The notes under the pieces: model-generated
What the model saw: only the letters and a program-made list of their open reading frames with translations
What the model was told of the DNA's origin: nothing
The model's database searches: none
Source of the DNA: Saccharothrix sp. ST-888
GTDB taxonomy: Bacteria; Actinomycetota; Actinomycetes; Streptomycetales; Streptomycetaceae
Assembly (NCBI RefSeq): GCF_000955975.1
Contig: NZ_JYJF01000009.1
Location: 43,026 to 107,025 of the forward strand
Length of the DNA: 64,000 nt
Direction: 5' to 3'
Translations under genes and position numbers: made by a program
Shown here: piece after piece, positions 34,925 through 45,292 of the stretch
Layout of the letters: every line of letters begins with the position of its first letter
How positions within the stretch are numbered: the stretch's first letter is position 1

Positions 34925-35623
34925 TCAGCGGGCCTGGCCGCCCTTGGGCATCCGGGCGCCCTTGGGCATCGGGCCCTTGGGGATCGGTGCCTTGGAGAGC
35001 AGGTCGCCCAGCGCGCGCAGCCGGTCATTGGTCTCGGTGACCTGCGCCGGGGTGATCGAGCGCGGCATCCGCATCAGGTGGATCTGCAGCTTCTTGAGCG
35101 GGATCTCGCCCTCGCCGTCGCCGACCATGATGTCGTGCACCGGGATGTCGCCGACGACCTTGGCCATCTTCCGCTTCTCGGCGGCCAGCAGGGGGCGGAC
35201 CCGGTTCGGGTTGCCCTCGCCGATCAGCGCGATGCCGGGACGGCCCACGGCGCGGTAGACCGCGTCCTGGTTGCGGGTGACGGCAACCGGGGTCGGGTTG
35301 GCGCTCCAGCCGCGCTTGATGTTGTTCAGCACGGCCGCCACCGCGCCCGGCTGGCCCTCCATCTGCCCGAACGCGGCCCGCTCGGCGCGGCGTCCGAAGA
35401 CGATCGCCATCGCCAGGAAGCCGACGATGAAGCCGAGGATGCCCAGGTAGATGGGGTGGTCGATCGCAAAGCCGATGGCGAGGAACACGCCGAAGGTGAT
35501 GAGGCCGACGCCTGCGATGATCAGGCCGATCTTGGTGTCGACCTTCTTGGTCATTTGGTACGCCAGGCGGATCTGCTTGAGTCGCCCAGGGTTGCCGGAT
35601 GTTTCCGTCGCCATAACGCTCAT
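34925..35623 (-). CDS. DUF4191 domain membrane protein
   Basis: A 232-aa protein with two membrane helices near the N-terminus (KIGLIIAGVGLITFGVFLAI and IYLGILGFIVGFLAMAIVF) and a cytosolic domain containing VHDIMVGDGEGEIPLKKLQIHLMRM. This is the DUF4191 arrangement found in actinobacteria next to lipA. The function is unknown; synteny with lipoate synthesis genes is conserved. An alternative start is ATG 35614. No clear ribosome site is seen for either. Confidence 0.85.
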   Translation of the reverse strand: MSVMATETSGNPGRLKQIRLAYQMTKKVDTKIGLIIAGVGLITFGVFLAIGFAIDHPIYLGILGFIVGFLAMAIVFGRRAERAAFGQMEGQPGAVAAVLNNIKRGWSANPTPVAVTRNQDAVYRAVGRPGIALIGEGNPNRVRPLLAAEKRKMAKVVGDIPVHDIMVGDGEGEIPLKKLQIHLMRMPRSITPAQVTETNDRLRALGDLLSKAPIPKGPMPKGARMPKGGQAR

Positions 35624-35772
35624 GGTACGTGGCAGGGCCGGAGGATATCCAAGGGGCGCCCCCCACCGGATCACCGCGCTCGGGCCCGGCCGGTGGCATT
35701 CAGCGGTATCCGACGGCATTCGATGGCATTCGGGCCGCTCGGCCCACTCGGGCCTCGGGCAGCTCGGCTCAC

Positions 35773-36000
35773 TCAGACCGGGCGGCGGGAGCCTTCGGCG
35801 GCACCGCCGGAACCACCGGGCAGCGGGGCGTCGCTCTCCCGGTCCGCCGCGTACCGGCGGTTCTCGCAGACGGCCGCCCAGGCGTTCAGCCGGGCCTGCT
35901 GCCGCCCGCCCGCGAGCAGCACGCTCTCGGCGAGGCGCAGCGCGCCGCCGACCGAGCGGACCTCGCGCACTTGGGTGAGCTTTCCGATGCGTACCTGCAT
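35773..36000 (-). CDS. Small conserved hypothetical protein
   Basis: 75 aa from ATG 36000 (MQVRIGKLTQVREVRSVGGA), with GAGGGA about 11 nt upstream. The sequence is helical and basic, with the segment LNAWAAVCENRRYAADRE and a Gly/Ser-rich tail. No domain recognised. It lies between lipA and the DUF4191 gene, where streptomycetes usually have a small uncharacterised gene. Confidence 0.6.
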   Translation of the reverse strand: MQVRIGKLTQVREVRSVGGALRLAESVLLAGGRQQARLNAWAAVCENRRYAADRESDAPLPGGSGGAAEGSRRPV

Positions 36001-36122
36001 GCCGAGCACTTCCCTCGTCGCGATACGGATTGGACGGTCCCATCCTGACCGGCCGGTGTTACCGTCCGGTGAGCTGACCGTCAATGTCAGATGAAAGCAG
36101 AGTCCGGCGGCGGCGGCGCCGT

Positions 36123-36167
36123 GGACACCGCGGCGGGGTGAGCGTGTCGCTCACCCCGCCGGTGTCC
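36123..36167. terminator. Terminator hairpin after lipA
   Basis: A long stem: GGACACC and GGCGGGGTGAGC (36123-36143, with two unpaired bases) pair with GCTCACCCCGCC and GGTGTCC (36149-36167) around a 5-nt loop. It is 17 nt beyond the lipA stop on the leftward strand. Confidence 0.75.
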
Positions 36168-36183
36168 GGATCACTGCGGGAGG

Positions 36184-37137
36184 TCAGACGGCCGCCTGCG
36201 CGCGGTGCTCCAGCGCCTGGCGGTAGAGCCGTCCGGCCCGGTAGGAGGAACGCACCAGCGGGCCCGACATGACGCCGGCGAAGCCGAGCTCCTCGGCCTC
36301 CTCCTGGAGCTCCACGAACTCCTGCGGCTTCACCCAGCGCTCCACGGGGTGGTGGCGCAGCGAGGGACGCAGGTACTGGGTGATGGTGATCAGTTCGCAG
36401 CCGGCGCCCACCAGGTCGGCCAGCGCCTGGCTGACCTCCTCGCGGGTCTCGCCCATGCCCAGGATCAGGTTGGACTTGGTCACCAGACCGGCCGCACGGG
36501 CCTGGGTAATGACGTCCAGCGAGCGCTCGTAGCGGAAGGCCGGGCGGATCCGCTTGAAGATCCGGGGGACCGTCTCGACGTTGTGCGCCAGCACCTCGGG
36601 GCGGGAGGAGAAGACCTCGGCCAGCTGCTCGGGCACCGCGTTGAAGTCCGGGATCAGCAGCTCGACGCCGGTCCGGCCGCTCTCGCGCCCGGCGGTCATC
36701 GCGTGCACCTGGCGCACCGTCTCGGCGTACAGCCAGGCGCCGCCGTCCTCCAGGTCGTCACGGGCGACACCGGTGATGGTGGCGTAGTTGAGGTCCATGG
36801 TCACGATGGACTCGGCGACCCGGCGCGGCTCGTCCCGGTCGAACTCGGCGGGCTTGCCGGTGTCGATCTGGCAGAAGTCGCAGCGGCGGGTGCACTGGTC
36901 ACCACCGATGAGGAAGGTCGCCTCGCGGTCCTCCCAGCACTCGAAGATGTTCGGGCAGCCGGCCTCCTGGCAGACCGTGTGCAGCCCTTCCTTCTTCACC
37001 AGCGACTGAAGGGCGTTGTACTCCGGGCCCATCTTCGCCCGGGTCTTGATCCACTCGGGCTTCCGCTCGATGGGGGTCTCGCTGTTGCGGACCTCCAGGC
37101 GGAGGAGCTTCCTGCCGTCGGGCGCGACAGCGGACAC
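36184..37137 (-). CDS. lipA: Lipoyl synthase
   Basis: A 317-aa radical SAM enzyme that inserts two sulfurs into octanoyl groups bound to lipoyl domains. Both iron-sulfur clusters are seen: the auxiliary cluster [12 protein letters not shown] (CX4CX5C) and the radical SAM cluster CTRRCDFC (CX3CX2C). The C-terminal RSSY, which ligates the auxiliary cluster, is present. The GTG at 37137 has AGGAG 6 nt upstream. lipB lies upstream in the same direction. Its target in this window is SucB with two lipoyl domains. Confidence 0.96.
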   Translation of the reverse strand: MSAVAPDGRKLLRLEVRNSETPIERKPEWIKTRAKMGPEYNALQSLVKKEGLHTVCQEAGCPNIFECWEDREATFLIGGDQCTRRCDFCQIDTGKPAEFDRDEPRRVAESIVTMDLNYATITGVARDDLEDGGAWLYAETVRQVHAMTAGRESGRTGVELLIPDFNAVPEQLAEVFSSRPEVLAHNVETVPRIFKRIRPAFRYERSLDVITQARAAGLVTKSNLILGMGETREEVSQALADLVGAGCELITITQYLRPSLRHHPVERWVKPQEFVELQEEAEELGFAGVMSGPLVRSSYRAGRLYRQALEHRAQAAV

Positions 37138-37323
37138 GTGCGACTCCTAGAACTAGACGGGTACCACCAGGGTACGCCTGTGCTTGTAGGGCTTGTGCCG
37201 AGCCTGTGCCCCGCATTCGCAGGGCAACAGCGGACGGACCGGGGAGATTCCCAACGCAGCAGCCGGGACTCGGCCGGTCGGCGACCGCAAGTCGGCCCGC
37301 AAGTCGGCCGGGCTCGGCCGGGT

Positions 37324-38121
37324 TCAGCGGGCGAACGCGGGCTCCGGGAGCTCCGCGAAGACCTCCCCGAGATGCTTCTCGACCACCGGCAGCGCCTCGC
37401 CGACCCCGAAGTCCCGGCCCAGCTCGGAGGTGACCGAGGCCACCCCGGCGTCCCGGATCCCGCACGGCACGATGCGGTCGAACCATGTCATGTCGGGGTT
37501 GCAGTTGAGCGCGAAGCCGTGCATCGTCACGCCCCGCGCGACCCGCACCCCGATCGCCGCCAGCTTGCGGTCGTCGCCGCGCTGACCGGCGTTGGACGGC
37601 GCGTACTCGGGACCGGCCAGCCGGGGGTCGATCCCCAGCGGCAGCCCCATCCGCAGCGTCAGCTTGCCGATCTCGACCACCTGCGACGGATCCACCACCG
37701 CGTCCGGGATCGTCTCGCCCAGCACCCACACCCCGCTGCGGCCCTCGACCCGGGTGGTCTCCAGGCCGAAGTCGGCGCAGGAGCGGATCAGCGCCTCCTC
37801 CAGCCGGCGCACGTACGCGACCACGTCGATCGGGTCCGGCAGCTTGACGATCGGGTAGCCGATCAGCTGCCCGGGACCGTGCCAGGTGATCTCGCCGCCG
37901 CGGTTGACCTCGACCACCGGGGTGCCGTCCAGCGGGCGGTCCTCCGGATTGGTGCGCTTGCCCGCGGTGTACACCGGCAGGTGCTCCAGCAGCAGCACGG
38001 TGTCCGGGATCTCGTCCGCGACCCGAAGAGCGTGCAGGCGCTGCTGCTCGGCCCACGCCTCCTCGTACGGCACCGAGCCCTCGCCGATGCCCATCCGCAC
38101 GAACCGTACGTTCTCGCTCAC
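37324..38121 (-). CDS. lipB: Octanoyl-ACP:protein octanoyltransferase
   Basis: A 265-aa enzyme that moves octanoate from acyl carrier protein to lipoyl domains, the step before LipA. Conserved elements are [18 protein letters not shown], the catalytic cysteine in [10 protein letters not shown] and the lysine in [11 protein letters not shown]. The GTG at 38121 is selected because AAGGAG lies 5 nt upstream; the longer ORF to 38295 is Ala/Arg-rich and non-coding-like. The lipB-lipA gap is about 190 bp, so lipA may have its own promoter. Confidence 0.94.
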   Translation of the reverse strand: MSENVRFVRMGIGEGSVPYEEAWAEQQRLHALRVADEIPDTVLLLEHLPVYTAGKRTNPEDRPLDGTPVVEVNRGGEITWHGPGQLIGYPIVKLPDPIDVVAYVRRLEEALIRSCADFGLETTRVEGRSGVWVLGETIPDAVVDPSQVVEIGKLTLRMGLPLGIDPRLAGPEYAPSNAGQRGDDRKLAAIGVRVARGVTMHGFALNCNPDMTWFDRIVPCGIRDAGVASVTSELGRDFGVGEALPVVEKHLGEVFAELPEPAFAR

Positions 38122-38297
38122 CGCTGCTCCTTGCCAGGCGTTCGAGACCAACCCGGCTAGCGTACGCCTGACCGGGTGATACCCGGCTGCTCGGGGTGAG
38201 CCACCAGAGGGGGCGCGGAACCGCGCGTACCGGGGGGCGGGCGCAGCTGCCGCACCTCCTGGCTGAACGGTTTGGCGGAACAGCCTCCCGAGCACCG

Positions 38298-40205
38298 TCA
38301 GCTCTCGGCGAGGAGCTGCAGGCGCAGCGCGAGCTGCAGCTCCAGCGCCCGCTCGGGGCGGTCCCAGCCGTGGCCGAGCAGCACCCCGATCCGGTCCAGG
38401 CGCTGCACCACGGTGTTCACATGGACGTGCAGCTCGCCCTTGGCCCTGGTCAGGCTGCCGCCGCAGTCGAAGTACGCGCGCAGGGTGCGGACCAGCTCGG
38501 TGCCGCGCTGGGCGTCGTAGTCGAGCAGGGGCCCGAGCGTGCTCGCCACGAACCCGTCGACCCGGTGGCCGTCACCCAGCAGGACGCCGAGGAACCCCAG
38601 GTCGGCGGCCGAGGCGCCGTCGCCGACCCGCCCGAGCACCCGCAGCGCCCGTACGCACCGCACCCCCTCCGCGTACGAGGCGGCCAGTGCGACGGGCCCG
38701 GTGGCGACCCGTCCCGCACCGACCGTGACCGGCGCGCCGAGCAGCCCGGCCAGCCGGTCGGCGGCCTGCGCCGCCCGGTGTCCGGGGGAGTGCGCGCCGT
38801 CCTCGGGAAGCAGCAGGACCACCGACTCGCCGTGCTCGGCGCTGACGCCCCTGGTCCCGAAGAGGTGGCGGACGGCGGCACCGGCCAGCTTGGCGCGCTC
38901 CTCGGGGGCGGCCTCGGCGACCAGCACCAGGTGCGGGCGGCCGAGGTCGACGCCCAGGCGGCGACCGCGCGCGGTGAGCCCGGCCGGGTCGCGGTCCGGT
39001 GCGGTGAGCAGGTCGGCGAGGAGTTCACCGCGGACCCGGTTCTCGGTCTCGGCGACCGAGCGGCGCAGCAGCAGGAGCAGGGCGGTGACCACGGCGGCCC
39101 GCTCGAACAGGCGGCGGTCGGCGTGGTCCAGGTCGGGTCTGCCGTGCAGCAGCAGGCTGCCGAGCGGCTCCTGGCCGGCCAGTACGGCGCAGACCCAGTC
39201 CGCCCCGTGCGGCACCGCGCGGCCCTCGGCCCGGGAGGCCGCCACCGCCTCGGCCGGTCCCTCATCGGCCCGGCCGCGCCCCGCCAGCCGGTTGCCCTCG
39301 GCGTCGCGCACGGTGACCTCGCCGCCCAGCAGGGCGGCCACCTCGGCGGCCACGTCGGGCACTTCGGCCCCGCGCAGGACCAGGTCGGTGAGCCGGTCGT
39401 GGGCCCGCTCGGCTCGCTGGACGGCGGCGGCGTGGGCCTGGATGACGGCATTGGCGGCGTTCAGCCCGGCCAGCGCCGCCCTGGTGTCGGCGAGCGCCTT
39501 CGCGGTGTCCAGGGCGATGGCGGCATGCGCGGCGAGCGAGCACAGCAGCGCGACCTCGTCGGGGGAGAAGGCGCGCGGGGTGCGGTCGGCGGCGAACAGC
39601 ACCCCGATCACCTGGCCGCCGAGCAGCAGCGGCACCCCGATGATCGCCACCAGGCCCTCGTCGAGCACGCCCGCGTCGATCCGGCCGGTGTGGTGGAAGC
39701 GCTCGTCGGTGCGGTAGTCGGGCGTCGCGTAGGGGCGGGCCGTCTGCGCGACCAGTCCGCCCAGGCCGTCGCCGAGGCTCAGCCGCAGGGTCTGGAAGAG
39801 GACCGAGACCGACCCGTCGGTGACCCGCATGTACGTGTCCCCGGCGGCGGGGTCGGGCAGCGTCAGGTAGGCGGTGTCGGTGCCGAGCAGCATCCGGGCC
39901 CTGCGGACGATCGCCTGCAGGACCGAGTCCAGGTCCCGGGAGGCGGCCAGATCGCCGGCGGTGTCGAAGAGCGCGGTCAGTTCGGCCTCCCGGCGCCGGT
40001 GCTGACGCAGGGTCCGGTGGACGCGCACGGCCTGCCAGGTGGCCTCGTCGATCTCGGCCAGCACGTCGGCGGGCGCGTCCTGCCGCCGGGCCTCGGCCAG
40101 GACTTCGGCGAAGTCCTCGGTGGCGGCGCCGGACGCGAGCAGGTCGAGCAGCCTGCGCAGCGCCGGGGCCGGACCGGTGTGGGGGTCGTCCATGGTGCGG
40201 GCCAT
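38298..40205 (-). CDS. GAF domain regulator with PucR/CdaR-type C-terminal HTH
   Basis: A 635-aa regulator from ATG 40205. The N-terminus is helical, followed by a GAF domain (about residues 75-240: [20 protein letters not shown] to [20 protein letters not shown]). A middle region precedes the PucR-type C-terminus, with [20 protein letters not shown] and [17 protein letters not shown] as the HTH_30 motif. Such proteins usually respond to a small molecule through GAF and regulate nearby catabolic genes. No target operon is obvious here; it is divergent from the HTH-TPR gene at 40549. Confidence 0.85.
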   Translation of the reverse strand: MARTMDDPHTGPAPALRRLLDLLASGAATEDFAEVLAEARRQDAPADVLAEIDEATWQAVRVHRTLRQHRRREAELTALFDTAGDLAASRDLDSVLQAIVRRARMLLGTDTAYLTLPDPAAGDTYMRVTDGSVSVLFQTLRLSLGDGLGGLVAQTARPYATPDYRTDERFHHTGRIDAGVLDEGLVAIIGVPLLLGGQVIGVLFAADRTPRAFSPDEVALLCSLAAHAAIALDTAKALADTRAALAGLNAANAVIQAHAAAVQRAERAHDRLTDLVLRGAEVPDVAAEVAALLGGEVTVRDAEGNRLAGRGRADEGPAEAVAASRAEGRAVPHGADWVCAVLAGQEPLGSLLLHGRPDLDHADRRLFERAAVVTALLLLLRRSVAETENRVRGELLADLLTAPDRDPAGLTARGRRLGVDLGRPHLVLVAEAAPEERAKLAGAAVRHLFGTRGVSAEHGESVVLLLPEDGAHSPGHRAAQAADRLAGLLGAPVTVGAGRVATGPVALAASYAEGVRCVRALRVLGRVGDGASAADLGFLGVLLGDGHRVDGFVASTLGPLLDYDAQRGTELVRTLRAYFDCGGSLTRAKGELHVHVNTVVQRLDRIGVLLGHGWDRPERALELQLALRLQLLAES

Positions 40206-40548
40206 CGTGCCAGTTCCACCTCTGACGGGAAACGCTCGAATCCGATTCGGCCGGACGGCTCCGCCACGGGTCGCAGCGGCTCCTATGTGCTCGAACACCA
40301 CGGAACCCGACCGATGAGTGGTGCTGAGCGCCATGGGACAGAAATGGACACAGTCACGCTTTCACCCAAACACGTTCAGTCCCATCTTCCTCACAACGGG
40401 CGCCACTGAGTCACCCGTTCGGAGCATTGCCCGCCCAGATCCACCCATAGCGGCAAAATGCTCGCTACATTCACGCCGACTCCTGACAGGGGGCGCCGCT
40501 CCGGGCACCGGGGTACCGGTGGGGCGCTAGAGAGGTGTTGAGACCGAC
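40206..40548. other. Divergent promoter region between two regulator genes
   Basis: 343 bp of lower GC content without a gene. An AT-richer patch near 40455-40475 (CAAAATGCTCGCTACATTC) may contain the promoter of the rightward gene. No palindrome stands out. Confidence 0.4.
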
Positions 40549-42327
40549 ATGCCCCAGAGGCCTGCAACCGACCGCCCGACCACGTACGGACAGCTCGACC
40601 CGCACCACGTGCCGGCCGGGACGCCACCGCACGCCACCGACCATGGTCAGACCGACGCCTTTCCGCCCACCGACGCTTTCCCGCCCGCTGACGCCTTCCC
40701 GCCCACCGGGGCTGCCCAGGTCGCCGTCCAGGCCGCCCAAGGAGCGCACAGCGCCCACGGCGCCGACCGCACCCAGAACCCGCGCCTCGCCGCCCTGATC
40801 GAGGAGGCCGGTTTCTCGCACGCCGGCCTCGCCCGCCGGGTCGACCAACTGGGCCTGGAGCACGGGCTGGACCTGCGCTACGACAAGACCTCCGTGACCC
40901 GCTGGCTCCGCGGCCAGCAGCCGCGCGGAGCCACCCCCGCGCTGATCGCCGAGGTCTTCACCCGCCGCCTCGGCCGCCGCTTCTCCGCACAGGACATCGG
41001 CCTGGACGCCTGCGCCCCCGTCTACGCCGGGCTCGAGTTCGCCGAGACCCCGCAGGAGGCCGTGGACATCGTCGCCAGCATGTGGCGCAAGGACAACGGC
41101 CCGCAGTCCGAGCTGCGCCGGATCGCCTTCACCCCGGCCGGCCTGGTGGTCCCGAGCCGGGACTGGCTGATCGGCCGCACCGACGAGCGGGTCGCCCGGG
41201 ACGGCTCCGTGCCGAGCGCCGATCCCGCCACCCGGCCGGTGGGCTCCGGAGCCCGTCCGGGGGTATCGGCCATCTCGTCCCAACCCGCGATCCCGGCCCA
41301 GCTGTTGACCCAGGCGCCGCTGGTCCGGGTGCCGGCCCAGAGCCGCGGGTCGGCCGGCCTGGCCCGGGTGTCCGGCGCCGAGCCCGGCGAGTCGGCCGCC
41401 CGCGAGCAGCGCCCGGCGCTGCGGGTCGGCCGGGGCGACATCGCCGCGATCCGCGCCGTCGGCGACCTCTTCCGCGCCCTGGACCAGGCGTACGGCGGCG
41501 GCCACGCCCGGCAGGCGTTGGTCCGGTACCTGGAGAGCGAGGCCGAGCCGATGCTGCGCGGCCGGTACGGCGAGCAGATCGGCCGGGCCCTGTTCGGCGC
41601 GGTCGCCGATCTCACCCGGCTGGCCGGCTGGACGTCCTTCGACATCGCCGCTCACGGCCTCGCCCAGCGCTACTTCGTCCAGGCGCTGCGCCTCTCGCAG
41701 GCGGCGGGGGACCGCGTGCTCGGCGGCCATGTCCTTACCACCATGAGCCAGCAGGCCGTCCACCTGGGCCACAGCCGGGAGGCCATCCAGCTCGCCAGGG
41801 TCGCCCAGCAGGGCGTCGGCACCGCCGCGCCACCGACGGTCCAGGCACTGATGCACGCGGCCGAGGCGCGCGGCCACGCCCTGGTCGGGGACGTCCGTTC
41901 CTGCACCACCGCCATGGTCCGCTGCGAGCGCGCCCTGGGCACCGCCCGTCCCGGCGACGACCTGCCCTCCTGGGCCCGCTACTTCGACGAGGCCCAACTG
42001 GCCGACGAGTTCGCCCACTGCTACCGGGACCTCCAGCAGTGGCGCCCGGCCGCCCAGAACGCCGAGAAGTCCCTCCGGCTGCGGGCCCCGGCCTTCGCCC
42101 GCAGCCGGATCTTCTGCCGGATGGTCCTCGCCACCGCCCGCCTCGGCATGGGCGACGTGGACGACGCCTGCGGCATCGCCGGCGAATCCCTGCGCGCGGC
42201 AGGCGAGATGCGCTCGGCCCGCACGGTCGAGTACCTCCGCGACTTCCACCGCCGTCTGGCCCCCTACCGGGTCAGCCAGGCCGCCCGATCCTTCGAGGAG
42301 GCCGCCCGCCAGGCCGGCGTCATCTGA
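40549..42327 (+). CDS. HTH- and TPR-type putative regulator
   Basis: A 592-aa protein. The first 75 residues are His/Pro/Thr-rich and disordered. A DNA-binding-like segment follows (LAALIEEAGFSHAGLARRVD, YDKTSVTRWLRGQQPRG) of the type found in a large streptomycete family of developmental or secondary-metabolism regulators. The second half is helical and TPR-like (ALRLSQAAGDRVLGGHVLTT, LVGDVRSCTTAMVRCERAL). Function probably regulatory; the specific role is unknown. The ATG at 40549 has only a weak site (AGAGAGG about 13 nt upstream). Confidence 0.75.
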   Translation: MPQRPATDRPTTYGQLDPHHVPAGTPPHATDHGQTDAFPPTDAFPPADAFPPTGAAQVAVQAAQGAHSAHGADRTQNPRLAALIEEAGFSHAGLARRVDQLGLEHGLDLRYDKTSVTRWLRGQQPRGATPALIAEVFTRRLGRRFSAQDIGLDACAPVYAGLEFAETPQEAVDIVASMWRKDNGPQSELRRIAFTPAGLVVPSRDWLIGRTDERVARDGSVPSADPATRPVGSGARPGVSAISSQPAIPAQLLTQAPLVRVPAQSRGSAGLARVSGAEPGESAAREQRPALRVGRGDIAAIRAVGDLFRALDQAYGGGHARQALVRYLESEAEPMLRGRYGEQIGRALFGAVADLTRLAGWTSFDIAAHGLAQRYFVQALRLSQAAGDRVLGGHVLTTMSQQAVHLGHSREAIQLARVAQQGVGTAAPPTVQALMHAAEARGHALVGDVRSCTTAMVRCERALGTARPGDDLPSWARYFDEAQLADEFAHCYRDLQQWRPAAQNAEKSLRLRAPAFARSRIFCRMVLATARLGMGDVDDACGIAGESLRAAGEMRSARTVEYLRDFHRRLAPYRVSQAARSFEEAARQAGVI

Positions 42328-42405
42328 CCACCCTGATCCGGGCAGGCAGCGTACGGCCGCACGGCGGCGGGCCGGGTGAAGTCGATCTCGCACCCGGCCA
42401 TCGCA

Positions 42406-42472
42406 GACCTGGCCCACGCCGCCGCCGCGGACCTGGCCCACGCCGCCGCCGCGGACCTGGCCTACGCCGCCG
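42406..42472. repeat. 24-bp tandem repeat, about 2.8 copies
   Basis: The unit GACCTGGCCCACGCCGCC plus GCCGCG occurs at 42406-42429 and 42430-42453, with a third, diverged copy at 42454-42472. The third copy overlaps the 3' end of the leftward oxidoreductase gene. One base change there (CCCACG to CCTACG) creates that gene's TAG stop. Confidence 0.8.
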
Positions 42473-43790
42473 CCTCGGCCGGCTGCGAGGTCATCGGTAC
42501 CCGCAGGTCCCGCAGCACGGCCTGGGCCGCCCGCCGCCCCGAGACCAGCGCGCCCTGCACGGTGCTGGTGTCCCGGTGGTCACCGCAGGCGTACAGCCCG
42601 GCCAGCAGGCGCACCGGCCGCCGGAAGTTGTGCGGCGGCGGCATCGCCGGTACGGCGTCCTGGATGTGACGGACGCTCAGGAACTCCCAGCCCGAGGTGG
42701 ACGTCCCGTACAGCTCCGCGAGCCGGCGCCGCACCAGGGGCTCGTACCCGGCGGGGCCGCCGGGCTCGAAGCTGCGCCGGCCGAGCACGGTGGTGGCGAT
42801 CAGCGCGCGTCCGAGCGGCGCGTACGAGGGGTCCACCTCGCTCAGGACCAGTGAGTGCGAGAGCACCGGCCGGCCGCCGGGCCGGTCGGCGTCGAGCAGT
42901 AGGACGGCTTCGCCCAGGGGCGAGCGGTCGGCGGCGTGGTAGTAGGTGGTCACCGGGTGGAAGTCCGGCAGCCGCAGGCCGGGCAGCAGGGTGGCCGCCG
43001 ACTGGGCGTCGGTGGCGAGCACCACCGCGCGGGCGGCGATGCGTCCGTGACCGGCGGTGTCGACGCCGTCGGCGGCGATCGCGGTGACCCGGACGCCGAG
43101 CCGGACGGTCCCGACCGGGAGCCGCTCGGCCAGCTGTGCGGGCACCGCGCCGATACCGGCGGCGGGCAGACAGAGCCGCCCGCGCGCATAGGAGCGCAGG
43201 ACCAGATCGGCGACCCGGCTGCTGGTGCCGAGGGCGGGGTCGCTGAGCAGGGCGCCGAGCAGCGGCCGCAGGAAGCCGTCCACCGTGCGGGGGGCCAGGC
43301 CCCGGTCGGCCAGCGCCCGGGCGGTGGTGGTCTCCGGCCTGGCCAGCAGGCGCGGCACGGGCGTGACGGCGAGCCGGCCGAGGGTGGCGCCGAGCCTGGC
43401 CTTGTCGAGCGGACTGCCCAGCGGGCCCCGGGCGGCGGCCTGCCGGGCAGCGGTCTGCTGCGGGTCGCCGACTCGGTAGCGGCGGGCTCCGCTGTGCACC
43501 AGGACGCCGGGGGCGAGCGGGCGCAGCTCCAGGCGGTCCAGGTCGAGGCGGCGGCGCGGCTCGGGGAAGTCGGTGTTCAGCAGGTGGCCGCCGTTGTCCA
43601 GCCGGAAGCCGTCGAGCTCTCGGGTGGCCGTCCGGCCGCCGATCCGCTCGGTCGCCTCCAGTACCTGGACGGTCAGGCCCCGGCCGGTGAGCGCGTGCGC
43701 GGCGGCCAGTCCCGCGAGCCCGGCGCCCACGACGACGACGTCCGGGTCGGACTGCCGGCGGGTGCGGCGGGTGAAGTCATGTGCGGGCAC
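42462..43790 (-). CDS. FAD-dependent oxidoreductase (amine oxidase/phytoene desaturase-like)
   Basis: A 442-aa flavoprotein. The N-terminal dinucleotide-binding motif is DVVVVGAGLAGLAAAHALTG, followed by VLEATERIGGRTAT, the usual second FAD contact. The C-terminus has LYACGDHRDTSTVQGALVSG, the third FAD motif. The family includes protoporphyrinogen oxidase, amine oxidases and carotenoid desaturases; the substrate is not evident. The GTG at 43790 is chosen because GGAGGGAG is about 7 nt upstream; the ORF extends to 43853 without a site. Its stop lies in a 24-bp tandem repeat. Confidence 0.85.
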   Translation of the reverse strand: MPAHDFTRRTRRQSDPDVVVVGAGLAGLAAAHALTGRGLTVQVLEATERIGGRTATRELDGFRLDNGGHLLNTDFPEPRRRLDLDRLELRPLAPGVLVHSGARRYRVGDPQQTAARQAAARGPLGSPLDKARLGATLGRLAVTPVPRLLARPETTTARALADRGLAPRTVDGFLRPLLGALLSDPALGTSSRVADLVLRSYARGRLCLPAAGIGAVPAQLAERLPVGTVRLGVRVTAIAADGVDTAGHGRIAARAVVLATDAQSAATLLPGLRLPDFHPVTTYYHAADRSPLGEAVLLLDADRPGGRPVLSHSLVLSEVDPSYAPLGRALIATTVLGRRSFEPGGPAGYEPLVRRRLAELYGTSTSGWEFLSVRHIQDAVPAMPPPHNFRRPVRLLAGLYACGDHRDTSTVQGALVSGRRAAQAVLRDLRVPMTSQPAEAAA

Positions 43791-44322
43791 GAGTGTGCTC
43801 CCTCCCTGGTTCCGGGGGGACCGGCCGACGCGGGCAGCGGGCTGCCGGGACACGGTCCGACGATGTGATGCCCCGTCAGTGCGGCGATCAGGCAGAGAAA
43901 TTCGTTCGAATCGGGGGCCCCGGCGGGCATCGGCGGCATGATGCGGGGCACGGTCACGGACTGTGCGCCGGAACGGAGCGTTCCCCGGCTCGGCGGGCGC
44001 GCACGGTCACCAGGGGCGTACAGCGCGCCGTCCGGATGCCACCGTGCGCCCCCTCCATCCGCCCCGACCGCCGCCCGGCGTACGCCCCGCCGACCGCCCC
44101 CGTGCGGTAGGCCCGCCAGGCGGTGCAGGGGCCCGGCGGTCGACCACACGCCTCCGCAGTGCCTGGAGCCCCGCCGGCCACATGGCCCCCCGACCGTTGC
44201 ACGGCTGGCGCCGGACTCCCGGCTCTCCCGGTTCTCCTCGGAGACCTGAGCCGGCTGCCCGGGGTGCCGCCTGACAGCCGAGTCCGACGGCCGAGTCCGG
44301 CGGCCGAGCTCTGCCCGGGTGT
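43791..44322. other. 530-bp region without a supported gene
   Basis: All frames here are Arg/Pro-rich. Two small symmetric sequences are present: ATTCG-TT-CGAAT at 43900-43911 and GGAACG-GAG-CGTTCC at 43970-43984. These could be operators or weak hairpins in the promoter of the leftward oxidoreductase gene. Nothing else stands out. Confidence 0.45.
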
Positions 44323-45228
44323 CTAGAGCGCCGCCCGCACGGCCGAGTCCACGTCCGGGTGCTGGAAGTGGAACCCGGCGTCGAGGAGGCGCTTGGGCAG
44401 CACGCGGTGGCTGCCGACGACCTCCACCGCCATGTCGCCGAGGGCCAGCCGCAGCGCGGCCTCCGGGACCGGGAACGGCGTCGGCCGCCCGAGTGCCCGT
44501 CCCATCGCCTCGGTCAGCTGCCGGTTGGTGACCGGCTCCGGTCCGGTCAGGTTGAACGGGCCGCTCAGGTCCTCCCCGTCGATCAGGAACCGCAGCGCCG
44601 CGACCTCGTCCGCCAGCGAGATCACCGCCCAGTACTGGTCGCCCGAGCCCAGCCGTCCGCCGAGCCCGAGCCGGAAGAGCGGGAACAGCCGTCCGCCCGC
44701 GCCGCCCTTCGCCGAGAGGACGAGTCCGGTGCGGGCGTAGGCCACCCGGATCCCGGCGTCCTCGGCGGGCCTGGCGGACGCCTCCCACTCGACGCAGACC
44801 TCGGACAGGAAGTCCTCCCCGGGGGGTGCGTCCTCGTCGATGACCCGGTCGCCGGTCTGGCCGTAGTAGCCGACGGCGGAGGCGTTCACCAGGACCCGGG
44901 GCGGCTGCTTCGCCTCGACGAGAGCGGCGGCGATGGTCTCGGTCCCGAGTACCCGGCTCTCCCGGATCTCCTGCCGGTAGCCCTCCGTCCAGCGGCGGTC
45001 GCCGACCCCGGCACCGGCCAGGTTGACCACTGCCTCGACGCCGTCGAGGCCGGCCCGGTCGATCTGCATCAGGTGCGGATTCCAGCCGACCCCGACCGTG
45101 CCGTCCGACTGCCTGCCGGTCCTCGCCCGGTGGCGGACCAGCCGTACCACCTCGTGCCCGTCCGCCAGCAGGGAGCGGACGAGAGCCGAACCGATCAGAC
45201 CCGTGGAACCTGTCACCGCGATACGCAT
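44323..45228 (-). CDS. TIGR01777-type SDR/epimerase family protein
   Basis: A 301-aa extended short-chain dehydrogenase-like protein of the YfcH group. The N-terminal NAD(P) motif is MRIAVTGSTGLIGSALVRSL. NASAVGYYGQTGD carries the YG motif of the family, and FNLTGPEPVTNRQLTEAMG with VLPKRLLDAGFHFQHPD is the characteristic C-terminal part. The cellular role of this group is not established. The ATG at 45228 matches the family start; the longer ORF overlaps the divergent GNAT gene. Confidence 0.9.
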   Translation of the reverse strand: MRIAVTGSTGLIGSALVRSLLADGHEVVRLVRHRARTGRQSDGTVGVGWNPHLMQIDRAGLDGVEAVVNLAGAGVGDRRWTEGYRQEIRESRVLGTETIAAALVEAKQPPRVLVNASAVGYYGQTGDRVIDEDAPPGEDFLSEVCVEWEASARPAEDAGIRVAYARTGLVLSAKGGAGGRLFPLFRLGLGGRLGSGDQYWAVISLADEVAALRFLIDGEDLSGPFNLTGPEPVTNRQLTEAMGRALGRPTPFPVPEAALRLALGDMAVEVVGSHRVLPKRLLDAGFHFQHPDVDSAVRAAL

Positions 45229-45292
45229 GGGGCCATCGTGCCAGGTCGCAAATCCGTGGTCGGGGAGCCACCCGCTGAATAGCATGTCGGCC

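Noticed and set aside
36205..38160. 651-aa plus-strand ORF opposite lipA and lipB
   Set aside because: Shadow of two well-conserved genes; no motifs.
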